A program made the position numbers and the translations under genes. Below the pieces are notes generated by a model. It was not told the origin of the DNA. It saw only the letters and a program-made list of their open reading frames with translations, and did not search any database. Shown here piece by piece: positions 7,590 through 14,238 of a stretch of 36,331 bases of DNA. Origin of the DNA: Actinomycetes bacterium (lineage in GTDB: Bacteria > Actinomycetota > Acidimicrobiia > Acidimicrobiales > Ilumatobacteraceae); NCBI GenBank assembly GCA_025351965.1, contig JANXUX010000223.1, positions 1 to 36,331 on the forward strand, written 5' to 3'. Every line of letters starts with the position of its first letter. Positions within the stretch are counted from its first letter, which is position 1.

Positions 7590-8723
7590 TCACTCAGGCA
7601 CTGGATCGGTGCGTTCGATCATCAGCAGGCCGACGACGCCGAATGCGGGCAGGACCAGGGTGGCCCAGCCGAGGCCGACGACGTCGGAGAGCGCGCCGAG
7701 CAACAGTGGCCCGAACGTGACCCCGACGCCGGAGGCGATCGCCGCGGCCCGGCCGAGGGCCTCGGTGTCGTCGTGCAACTCGAACAGTCGCGAGAGCGAC
7801 AGCGGGTACACCGCGGCGAGCGTCAGGCCGAGCAGGCCGAGCCCGAAGACACGACCGACGAGACCCGGACCGAGCAGGAACGGCACGAGCGAGATCAGCA
7901 CGCCGACGAATGACACGGTGAGGATCCACTCGCTGCTGCGCCGTCGGAGCAGGCCCGTGAGGCCGATCCGCCCGATGCCCATCCCGACGAAGAAGACGGC
8001 GGTCAACAGCGCTGCCGTGCTCGTGGACGCATCGGCCTGGCTGACCATGATCGACGCGGCCCAGATGCCGGTGCCGATCTCGACGAGCACGCCGCATGCG
8101 AGGGCGGCCCAGCGGCGCGCGAACCGTGGGACGCGGAACAGCTGACCGAGGCTGATCGGCTCGGCGTGCAGTGCGTCCGGGACGCTGGAACGCCCGGCCA
8201 CCACGACGACCCCGACCGCAATCAGCACCAACGGCACGAGATACGCAACCCGCCAGGCGATGCCACCCGCGACCACGATGCCGACGGTGAGGGGGAGCGC
8301 AGTGGACGACAGCATCGGGAACGTGTTGAGCACCGAGAACGCTTCTCCGGGCGCGTCTGGCTGATGCGCGAAGATCACCGACGGGACGAGCACGACCAAG
8401 CACGCCGAGCCGGCGCCGGAGAGTGCCGCACCGGCGAGGGTCAGCCCAGCGTGATGGCCGAAGCCGAACAGCAGCCCGCCACCGAACATCGACGAGACGC
8501 TGATCGCCAGCAGGACCCGGTTGGACAGCGCGGCGAGGATGTGTCGACCGACCGTCGCGAGCAGGAGCAGGCAGATTCCGAAGAGGGATCCGTGCAGCGA
8601 TGCAACCGACGACGACATCTGGATTTCATCGCGCAACGCGGGGAGCACAGCGCCGTAGCCCATGGTCCACGCGAGCAGTGCATACGACAATCCGATGCCG
8701 AATGTCAGACGGTCCCAACGCAC
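7590..8723 (-). CDS. Major facilitator superfamily transporter
   Basis: A predicted 12-helix membrane transporter of about 377 aa. Hydrophobic segments are regularly spaced from GIGLSYALLAWTMGYG at the N-terminus to a last helix near VLPAFGVVGLLMI, with the basic central loop between helices 6 and 7 (SVPDALHAEPISLGQLF) typical of the family. The ORF track starts at 8999, but that extension is antisense to the helicase gene; I choose the GTG at 8723, which lies 7 nt behind a TAGCGT -10 box on the minus strand and opens just before the first helix. The substrate is unknown; it resembles cyanate/nitrate-like or drug MFS only in general shape. It converges with the PLP lyase gene. Confidence 0.8.
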   Translation of the reverse strand: MRWDRLTFGIGLSYALLAWTMGYGAVLPALRDEIQMSSSVASLHGSLFGICLLLLATVGRHILAALSNRVLLAISVSSMFGGGLLFGFGHHAGLTLAGAALSGAGSACLVVLVPSVIFAHQPDAPGEAFSVLNTFPMLSSTALPLTVGIVVAGGIAWRVAYLVPLVLIAVGVVVVAGRSSVPDALHAEPISLGQLFRVPRFARRWAALACGVLVEIGTGIWAASIMVSQADASTSTAALLTAVFFVGMGIGRIGLTGLLRRRSSEWILTVSFVGVLISLVPFLLGPGLVGRVFGLGLLGLTLAAVYPLSLSRLFELHDDTEALGRAAAIASGVGVTFGPLLLGALSDVVGLGWATLVLPAFGVVGLLMIERTDPVPE

Positions 8724-8730
8724 CGCATCG

Positions 8731-8736
8731 ACGCTA
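8731..8736 (-). promoter_or_regulatory. -10 box of the MFS gene (leaderless type)
   Basis: TAGCGT on the minus strand followed by 7 nt and the GTG start at 8723. No clear -35 hexamer is visible. Confidence 0.45.
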
Positions 8737-8762
8737 AGGCGCCGATCGGTGAGTTCCGCCGC

Positions 8763-8768
8763 TAGCGT
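8763..8768 (+). promoter_or_regulatory. -10 box of the DEAD-box helicase gene
   Basis: TAGCGT, identical to the divergent MFS -10. The expected transcription start is about 8774-8776, which would give a leader of about 118 nt beginning with the 12-bp hairpin described next. Confidence 0.45.
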
Positions 8769-8773
8769 AGGAG

Positions 8774-8805
8774 CCGCATTGTTCCTACCCCCTGGGACAA
8801 TGCGG
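8774..8805 (+). promoter_or_regulatory. 5' leader hairpin of the helicase mRNA
   Basis: CCGCATTGTTCC (8774-8785), an 8-nt loop and GGGACAATGCGG (8794-8805) form a 12-bp stem with one G-U pair in RNA. There is no U tract after it, so it is not a standard terminator. It would sit at the extreme 5' end of the helicase transcript, or could serve as a DNA operator between the divergent promoters. Confidence 0.6.
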
Positions 8806-8892
8806 TCGAGTGCAGCGCCCTTCAGGCGCACGATTTCGTTCCATCGAGCGGACAGCCATGCATCAACGGCCAACCGAACTGGAAGGAATCCA

Positions 8893-10404
8893 ATGAACAC
8901 CAGCACCCCGTCTTCTGGCGCGTCGCGCCGCAACCCCCGACGTCGTCGCCCGAGTGGCGCCCCCGGCGGCAGCAACAACAACACCGCCAGCATCGACACC
9001 CGCGGCGCCGGTCAGGCCAGCGCGATGGACGCCGCCGACCTCGTCCCGTCGAGCGCACCCGTCGCCCCTGCGGCCGACTTCACCGAACTGAACGTCCCTG
9101 CACCGATCGTGGCCTCACTGACCCGCGACGGGATCCTCACCCCGTTCCCGATCCAAACCGCGACCCTGCCCGATTCCCTTGCCGGCCGCGACGTCCTCGG
9201 CCGAGGTAAGACCGGCAGCGGAAAGACGATTGCATTTGCAATCCCCACCGTCGTCCGCCTCGCCGAGTCCGGCGCCAAGCGCGAGACGAAGAAGCCCCGC
9301 GCGCTCATCCTGGTCCCGACCCGTGAGCTCGCCAACCAGGTCGCCGAGACGATCACCCCCATCGCCGCAGCCATGGGCCAGAAGGTCGCCGTCGTGTTCG
9401 GCGGCGTTGGCCAGGGCCCGCAGGTCACTGCGCTGCGCCTCGGTGTCGACATCCTCGTCGCCTGCCCCGGTCGCCTCGAAGACCTCATCTCCCAGCGCCA
9501 CTGCCGTCTCGACCTGGTCGAGGTCACGGTGCTCGACGAGGCCGACCACATGGCCGACCTCGGCTTCCTCCCGGCCGTCAAGCGCCTGCTCGACCAGACG
9601 CCCGCGAACGCCCAACGTCTGCTGTTCTCGGCGACGCTCGACAACGGCATCGATGTCCTTGTCAAGCGCTACCTCACGAACCCGGTCGTTCACTCGGTCG
9701 ACCCCGCCGTCGCCCCGGTCTCGACGATGACGCATCACGTCTTCGCCGTGTCCATCGCCGACAAGCCGGCCGTCATCAAGGAACTCGCGCAGGGTGTCGA
9801 TCGGGCGTTGCTGTTCATGCGCACCAAGCACGGCGCGAAGAAGCTCGCCAAGACGCTCTCGATGGCCGGTATCCCGGCTGTCGAGATGCATGGCAACCTG
9901 TCCCAGAACGCCCGAGAGCGCAACCTGGAGTCGTTCTCCGAGGGCACCACTCGCGTCCTCGTCGCGACCGACATCGCCGCCCGCGGCATCCACGTCGATG
10001 ACATCGCGCTGGTCATCCACGTCGACCCGCCGGCCGAGCACAAGGCCTACCTGCACCGTTCGGGCCGTACCGCCCGCGCCGGTGCCGAAGGCATCGTCGT
10101 CACGCTGATGACGCCTGACCAGGTCGGCGACGTCAAGGCGCTGGCTCGCGCTGCCAAGATCGAGCCGATCATCACCCGCGTCGCCCCGGGTCACGCGATG
10201 CTCGAGCATCTGGTCGGCATCGCCGCACCGCTCGTGCGCTACAGCGCGCCGATCGAGACGCCGCAGGGTCCCGGCCGTAGCGGCGGAGGCCGCTCCACCG
10301 GCGCTCACCGTGGTGGGCCGTCGGCCGGTCGTCCCGGTGCCCGCTCCGGCGGCGGTCGGCAGAGCTCGGGCCGCAGCGGCGGATCGGGCAACCGCAGCCG
10401 CTGA
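8893..10404 (+). CDS. DEAD-box ATP-dependent RNA helicase (RhlE/DeaD type)
   Basis: A 503-aa RNA helicase that unwinds structured RNA in the cytoplasm, with a likely role in ribosome assembly or cold adaptation. All core motifs are visible: Q motif region TPFPIQ (83-88), motif I GKTGSGKT (K111), Ia PTRELANQ, II DEAD in VLDEADHMADLGF, III SAT, V VATDIAARGIHV and VI HRSGRTARAG. The tail of about 55 residues is rich in Gly, Arg and Ser (RGG-like, RNA binding), and the N-terminus has a basic RRNPRRRRP patch. The start at 8893 follows a strong Shine-Dalgarno GGAAGGA at 5-6 nt spacing; the ORF-track start at 8662 is antisense to the MFS gene. The structured 5' leader suggests regulation at RNA level. 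Confidence 0.93.
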   Translation: MNTSTPSSGASRRNPRRRRPSGAPGGSNNNTASIDTRGAGQASAMDAADLVPSSAPVAPAADFTELNVPAPIVASLTRDGILTPFPIQTATLPDSLAGRDVLGRGKTGSGKTIAFAIPTVVRLAESGAKRETKKPRALILVPTRELANQVAETITPIAAAMGQKVAVVFGGVGQGPQVTALRLGVDILVACPGRLEDLISQRHCRLDLVEVTVLDEADHMADLGFLPAVKRLLDQTPANAQRLLFSATLDNGIDVLVKRYLTNPVVHSVDPAVAPVSTMTHHVFAVSIADKPAVIKELAQGVDRALLFMRTKHGAKKLAKTLSMAGIPAVEMHGNLSQNARERNLESFSEGTTRVLVATDIAARGIHVDDIALVIHVDPPAEHKAYLHRSGRTARAGAEGIVVTLMTPDQVGDVKALARAAKIEPIITRVAPGHAMLEHLVGIAAPLVRYSAPIETPQGPGRSGGGRSTGAHRGGPSAGRPGARSGGGRQSSGRSGGSGNRSR

Positions 10405-10481
10405 GCCTTCGGGCCAGCCGCGGGCGATCCGCACACAGCATTCCGACCGGCGGTCCAGCGATGGGCCGCCGTTGTCTCATC

Positions 10482-10487
10482 TAGAGT
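10482..10487 (+). promoter_or_regulatory. Leaderless-type -10 box of the OMT-tmpA-tmpB operon
   Basis: TAGAGT followed by exactly 6 nt and the ATG at 10494. No Shine-Dalgarno sequence or -35 hexamer is evident, which fits a leaderless actinobacterial transcript. Confidence 0.5.
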
Positions 10488-10493
10488 CGGGTC

Positions 10494-11156
10494 ATGGCTG
10501 ATTCCCCGAAGTCGCTCGGCGTGAGTGCCGAGCTCCACGCCTACCTCGTCGCCCACGGTTCGCCGCCTGACGCCGTGCTCGAACGTCTTGCTGCGGACAC
10601 CTCGGCGATGGGCCAGATCGCGCGCATGCAGATCGCTCCGGAACAGGGCGCACTGCTGACGATGCTCGCCCGATTGGTCGGGGCGCGGCTGATCGTCGAG
10701 GTCGGCACGTTCACCGGCTACTCCTCGGTCTGCCTGGCCCGAGGCCTCGCCGAAGGGGGTCGGATGATCTGCTGCGACGTGAGCACCGAGTACACCGACC
10801 GCGCTGTCCAGGCCTGGCAGGAGGCCGGGCTCAGCGACCGGATCGACCTGCGGATCGCGCCCGGTGCGGAGACGCTGCGCGCGTTGCCGCACGATCCGCC
10901 GATCGATCTGGCGTTCATCGACGCCGACAAGTCCGGATACGCCACGTACTACGAGGAGATCATCACGCGGATGCGTGCGGGCGGTCTGATCGCCGTCGAC
11001 AACGTGCTCTGGGGTGGGTCCATCATCGACATGACCGACACCAGTCGTGACACCGTCGCGCTCCGGGCGTTCAACGACATGGTCCTCGCCGACGAACGCG
11101 TCGATGTCGTGATGCTGCCCGTCGCCGATGGTCTGACCCTCTGCCGCAAGAAGTGA
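10494..11156 (+). CDS. SAM-dependent O-methyltransferase (caffeoyl-CoA OMT family)
   Basis: Class I methyltransferase of 220 aa, the normal length for the cation-dependent OMT family (Methyltransf_3). The SAM-binding motif I is IVEVGTFTGYSS (about 65-75), followed by the acidic motif CCDVS, the metal/SAM region LAFIDADKSGY and DNVLWGG. In the family, divalent metal positions catechol-like hydroxyls for methylation; bacterial members are often of unknown substrate. Its stop codon overlaps the GTG of the following dioxygenase by 4 nt, making it the first gene of a three-gene operon with tmpA- and tmpB-like genes. No role for an OMT in phosphonate oxidation is known to me, so it either tailors another metabolite or reveals an extra step. 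Confidence 0.9.
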   Translation: MADSPKSLGVSAELHAYLVAHGSPPDAVLERLAADTSAMGQIARMQIAPEQGALLTMLARLVGARLIVEVGTFTGYSSVCLARGLAEGGRMICCDVSTEYTDRAVQAWQEAGLSDRIDLRIAPGAETLRALPHDPPIDLAFIDADKSGYATYYEEIITRMRAGGLIAVDNVLWGGSIIDMTDTSRDTVALRAFNDMVLADERVDVVMLPVADGLTLCRKK

Positions 11157-12301
11157 CCGTGCCGTTCGTGACCGCTTCGTCGGGAACCAGCGTGACAGCG
11201 GCAACTGCGCCGGGATCGACCGTGACGCTCGAAGACCTCGAGGTGTCGGCGCTGTGGCTGCGCGATGCGTGCGGATGCAGCGACTGTCGACACGCCGGCT
11301 CGGGCCAACGCCTGCGTAGTGTTCTCGCGCTCGACGCCGGTACCCGTGCGTCCATCGTCGACATCCGTGGTGACGACGTCGAGATCACGTTCGCACCCGA
11401 TGGTCACGTTGGTCGGTACTCGTTGGCGTGGCTTGCGGCCAATGCCCCCGGGCGGGGCGAGGTGTTCGACGACCGCAGCGAGCGCAGTCGACGCGTCTGG
11501 GCGGCCGCCGATCTGGCGCACGGCCCGCCGAGTGTTGCGTGGAACGACTTCATCGATCCCGGACTGTGCCGTTCGACGGCGATGCGCGAGCTGTTCGACC
11601 TCGGCGTGCTGCTCGTGCGCGATGTGCCGGTGGTGCCCGGCAAAGTGCTCGATGTCGCTCGCACGTTCGGGTTCGTGCGGACCACCAACTACGGCGACCT
11701 GTTCGACGTGCGGGTCGAGCCACAGCCGATCAACCTCGCCTACACCGGTCGCGCCATCGCTGCGCACACCGACAACCCCTACCGCGAGCCGGTTCCGGGC
11801 ATCCAGCTCCTGCACTGCCTCAGCTCGTCGGCGAGTGGTGGCGAGAACGTACTGATCGACGGCTTCGCTGCCGCCGCAGTGCTCCGAGCTGAGGACCCGT
11901 CTGCGTACGCGCTGCTGACCACGACACGCCTCACGTTCGGGTTCCAGGACGCGAGGACCTCGCTGCGCGCCAGCGGCACCACCATCGAGGTCAACGCCGC
12001 CGGCGCCGTCCGCGGCATCCGCTGGAACGAGCGGTCGATCGAGCCACCACAGGTCGCGCCGCATCTCGTCGACGAGGTCTACCGCTCGCTGGGCGCGTTC
12101 GCTGAGGTGATCGCCCGGCCGGAACTGGCGCTGCACATCACGCTCGCCCCGGGGGATTGCATCATTTTCGACAACACCCGCATCCTGCACGCTCGCGCTG
12201 CGTTCGCCGACGGTGCCGGCGCCCGGCATCTGCAGGGCTGCTACGTCGACCTCGACGGCCTCGCCTCGACGGTCGCTGTGCAGCAGAGGCCGCTGCGATG
12301 A
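11153..12301 (+). CDS. tmpA: TmpA-like 2-oxoglutarate/Fe(II) dioxygenase (gamma-butyrobetaine hydroxylase family)
   Basis: A 382-aa enzyme with the two-domain layout of gamma-butyrobetaine hydroxylase: an N-terminal DUF971-like zinc domain (Cys40, Cys42, Cys45 in CGCSDC and His85, matching the known CxC..C..H zinc site) and a TauD-like double-stranded beta-helix with Fe ligands His205 and Asp207 in AHTDNPYR and His346 in ILHARA; Arg358 in RHLQGCY fits the 2-oxoglutarate arginine. The family hydroxylates trimethylammonium compounds. Because the next gene is a PhnZ/TmpB-type oxygenase overlapping by 4 nt, the best assignment is TmpA, which hydroxylates 2-(trimethylammonio)ethylphosphonate at C1, rather than carnitine synthesis. 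PhnY, the 2-aminoethylphosphonate hydroxylase, belongs to a different dioxygenase family. Start GTG overlaps the OMT stop (GTGA). Substrate remains inferred. Confidence 0.82.
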   Translation: MTVPFVTASSGTSVTAATAPGSTVTLEDLEVSALWLRDACGCSDCRHAGSGQRLRSVLALDAGTRASIVDIRGDDVEITFAPDGHVGRYSLAWLAANAPGRGEVFDDRSERSRRVWAAADLAHGPPSVAWNDFIDPGLCRSTAMRELFDLGVLLVRDVPVVPGKVLDVARTFGFVRTTNYGDLFDVRVEPQPINLAYTGRAIAAHTDNPYREPVPGIQLLHCLSSSASGGENVLIDGFAAAAVLRAEDPSAYALLTTTRLTFGFQDARTSLRASGTTIEVNAAGAVRGIRWNERSIEPPQVAPHLVDEVYRSLGAFAEVIARPELALHITLAPGDCIIFDNTRILHARAAFADGAGARHLQGCYVDLDGLASTVAVQQRPLR

Positions 12302-12879
12302 CGCCCGCCGAGGCCGAGGCTGCGCTCGCCGCAATCGAAGCGGTCTTCGCCTCCAGCGAGGGAATGGCCTACCTGGGTGAGGACGTGACGATGATCCAGC
12401 ACCAGCTCCAGGCGGGGGCACGTGCCCTCGATGCCGGCGAGTCCGATGCGCTCGTCGTCGCTGCGTTGTTGCACGACGTCGGCCACATGGTGGGCCAGTT
12501 CGTCGGTGAACAGGACGCGTCCGTGGCACTCGCCGCCGACGCCGATGCGCATCACGATTCCAGCGGTGCACGGTGGCTCGGCCAGTGGTTCGGGCCGGCA
12601 GTCACCGACCCGGTGCGGCTGCATGTCTCCGCCAAGCGCTACCTCGTGGTGACCGAGCCGGGTTACAACGAGCGGCTCTCGGCCGCGTCGGTGCACACCT
12701 TGCGGTTACAGGGCGGGCCGATGAGCGAGGACGAGGTACGGGCCTTCGAGGCCCTGCCGCACAGCAGCGCCGCGGTGACGCTGCGGCGTTTCGATGAGCT
12801 GGCCAAGGATGCCGATGTCGACGCGCCCCCGCTCGCACGGCACCGTGAGCTGATCCGGCGGGTGTTGCTCGCCGGCTGA
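12298..12879 (+). CDS. tmpB: TmpB/PhnZ-like HD-domain mixed-valent diiron oxygenase
   Basis: A 193-aa HD-fold protein whose motifs keep register with PhnZ as I recall it: Tyr25 and Glu28 in AYLGEDVT (substrate-gating pair), His35, His59-Asp60 in ALLHDVGH, the His pair at 85-86, His109 and Lys113 in HVSAKRYLV, LSAASVHTL...QGGPM, and Asp166 in RRFDELAKD. PhnZ and TmpB are not phosphohydrolases; they use a diiron centre and O2 to cleave the C-P bond of 1-hydroxyphosphonates, releasing phosphate and a carboxylic acid (glycine for PhnZ, glycine betaine for TmpB). The ATG overlaps the dioxygenase stop (ATGA). The start was set at 12298 rather than the ORF-track 12157, which lies inside tmpA. Together the pair should feed phosphate, and possibly glycine betaine, to the cell. 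Confidence 0.85.
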   Translation: MTPAEAEAALAAIEAVFASSEGMAYLGEDVTMIQHQLQAGARALDAGESDALVVAALLHDVGHMVGQFVGEQDASVALAADADAHHDSSGARWLGQWFGPAVTDPVRLHVSAKRYLVVTEPGYNERLSAASVHTLRLQGGPMSEDEVRAFEALPHSSAAVTLRRFDELAKDADVDAPPLARHRELIRRVLLAG

Positions 12880-12929
12880 ACCCGTCGAAGCCGTCGAGCG
12901 CGCCTGGATCGTCGAGCGCAGTGGGGGAT

Positions 12930-13871
12930 TCAGGCCCTCCGGCTGCGGTGGAAGTCGCGGATGGACGCCGCGCTCCAGTTGTCGTGCTGCTCGCCGTAGC
13001 CCTCGTCGCCGTCGATCGACCAGCGCATGAGTGAGTTGATCGTGTACAGGTTCGGGTTGATGTTCCAGCCGAACCCATTCACCGAGCGACCCTCGGCGGT
13101 GAACGTGCGGCCGAGCTCGTCGGTGCCGACGATCACGACGTGCGTCGGGTAGCCCGACCCATCATCGCGCTGCAGCACCTGATGTGTACCGGAGGCGATC
13201 TTGGACTGCTCGCCGTCACGACGGAGGAACCCGTGCACGTTGACCGCGCCGTTGCCGAAGTCGCCGCACATCGAGAAGAACCCGTCGTCGTTCGCCGCCG
13301 TGCCCCAGGTGTAGGGCGCGTACCGGGCCGGACCCATCACCGTGTCGCCGAACTGGCTGCGCACGCTCCAGGAGCGGTCGCGGAACCCGACGCAGTCGAT
13401 GGCGATCCTCTCCTCGTCGAGCACGATGGTGCCGGTCGCCCGGGTGGCCTGGTCGTAGTGGGTGTGGAGGCGGAACGGCGCATCGATGCAGCGCACGTCG
13501 AGGTCGATGTTCAGATCGCCGCCGTCGGGATCGTCGTAGGCAACGGTGTATCGCGTCAGCGGCTCGGTCGCCGTGTAGCGGATGCCGTTGGCGAGGTGCA
13601 GGTCCGACAGCGGCGTCTCCGGCATCGGCAGGTGCCAGAAGTTCTTGGCATACCGGGCGGTCGACAGTTGGTCGGCCGCGCCGTCCCACACGTAGACGGC
13701 ACCGGCGGCCACGCCCAGGTTGGCCCGGAAGTACGGGTAGAACTGCACGGACATCTTCCGCTCGGGGATGGCGAACGTGAACCAGCAGGTCTCGGACCAC
13801 TCCACCTCGTTGCTGGTCGGGACGTGGAACTCGTCGTCGATGTTGCCGGAACCGATCGGTGGTGTCGTCAT
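12930..13871 (-). CDS. DUF7064/DUF7065-like protein (AttH/hydroxyneurosporene-hydratase-like beta fold)
   Basis: A 313-aa protein of a family common in actinobacteria and proteobacteria with lipid or steroid metabolism, but without an established activity. Visible features are an N-terminal WSETCWFTFAIPERKMSV strand region, repeated aromatic-rich strands, a central CVGFRDRSWSVR segment and a C-terminal SVNGFGWNINPNLYTINSLMRW. The pattern of a conserved RDRSWG-like motif in a lipocalin-like double beta-barrel resembles AttH/CrtC-type proteins, which is the basis of the call. No signal peptide or membrane helix. The ATG at 13871 has a good Shine-Dalgarno AAGGTGG; the ORF-track start at 13919 would precede it. 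It stands alone, convergent with tmpB, and its upstream region contains the 9-bp repeat array. Confidence 0.65.
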   Translation of the reverse strand: MTTPPIGSGNIDDEFHVPTSNEVEWSETCWFTFAIPERKMSVQFYPYFRANLGVAAGAVYVWDGAADQLSTARYAKNFWHLPMPETPLSDLHLANGIRYTATEPLTRYTVAYDDPDGGDLNIDLDVRCIDAPFRLHTHYDQATRATGTIVLDEERIAIDCVGFRDRSWSVRSQFGDTVMGPARYAPYTWGTAANDDGFFSMCGDFGNGAVNVHGFLRRDGEQSKIASGTHQVLQRDDGSGYPTHVVIVGTDELGRTFTAEGRSVNGFGWNINPNLYTINSLMRWSIDGDEGYGEQHDNWSAASIRDFHRSRRA

Positions 13872-13921
13872 GCGCAGCCACCTTGGCGAACTCCGCCGCC
13901 ACCAGTCAACGTGGGCCACTC

Positions 13922-14002
13922 GTCAGTGGCGTCATTGGCGTCAGTGGCGTCAGCGACGTCAGTGGCGTCAGCGACGTCAGCGGTGTCAGCGGTGTCAGCG
14001 GG
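13922..14002. repeat. Nine tandem 9-bp units (GTCAGYGRY) in a 367-bp gene-free gap
   Basis: Nine head-to-tail copies of a degenerate 9-mer (GTCAGTGGC, GTCATTGGC, GTCAGCGAC, GTCAGCGGT and similar) fill 81 bp. The last unit runs into the GGGAC end of the dispersed hairpin element. The interval 13872-14238 between two divergent genes otherwise holds only that element, about 150 bp of unremarkable sequence and the promoter of the dienelactone hydrolase gene. The period of 9 keeps frames open on both strands, which explains the spurious ORFs here. Confidence 0.85.
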
Positions 14003-14074
14003 ACGAATCGCGCCCTCGGGGACGTGGTGTCCCACCCAGCGGGACCACAGCCACCCGAGGGCGCGAAACGTCGC
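14000..14074 (-). repeat. 75-bp dispersed hairpin element, copy 2 (inverted relative to copy 1)
   Basis: Same length and organisation as copy 1 at 4336-4410 but on the opposite strand. The arms CGCGCCCTCGGG (14009-14020) and CCCGAGGGCGCG (14054-14065) are perfect, with partly decayed outer ends. The interior is nearly identical to copy 1. It lies between divergent genes, so a pure terminator role is unlikely for this copy. Confidence 0.8.
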
Positions 14075-14225
14075 AGGGATGGGTCGCGGCCGCACGGCTG
14101 TGCCCGTCATCGAGGTGGCCGGCGGCGCCTCGGCCCAGGCCAACTTCCAGCGCATCATCCACGTCGTCTGAGCGGGCTGAGACCTGAGCGCAGCGCTGGA
14201 CGCGCCGCTCGCGGACCGTCAGCAA

Positions 14226-14231
14226 TACAGT
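14226..14231 (+). promoter_or_regulatory. Leaderless-type -10 box of the dienelactone hydrolase gene
   Basis: TACAGT with 7 nt to the ATG at 14239 and no Shine-Dalgarno sequence. Confidence 0.45.
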
Positions 14232-14238
14232 CGGCGAG

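Noticed and set aside
11153-12301. Carnitine-biosynthesis gamma-butyrobetaine hydroxylase annotation
   Set aside because: The fold agrees, but coupling to a PhnZ/TmpB-type oxygenase and lack of other carnitine genes favour phosphonate oxidation; not excluded entirely.
12298-12879. Plain HD-type phosphohydrolase (nucleotidase) annotation for the tmpB-like gene
   Set aside because: The Tyr/Glu gate, HVSAKRYL and QGGPM motifs match PhnZ/TmpB oxygenases rather than hydrolases.
13868-14158. Minus-strand ORF with a TAD/VAD-rich repeat peptide
   Set aside because: The repeats come from the 9-bp array, whose period keeps all frames open; it overlaps the DUF7064-like gene start and the hairpin element.
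14079-14171. 30-codon plus-strand ORF beginning MGRGRTAVPVIEV after hairpin element copy 2
   Set aside because: It has no usable ribosome site or promoter and no recognisable family, and the region is repeat-derived.
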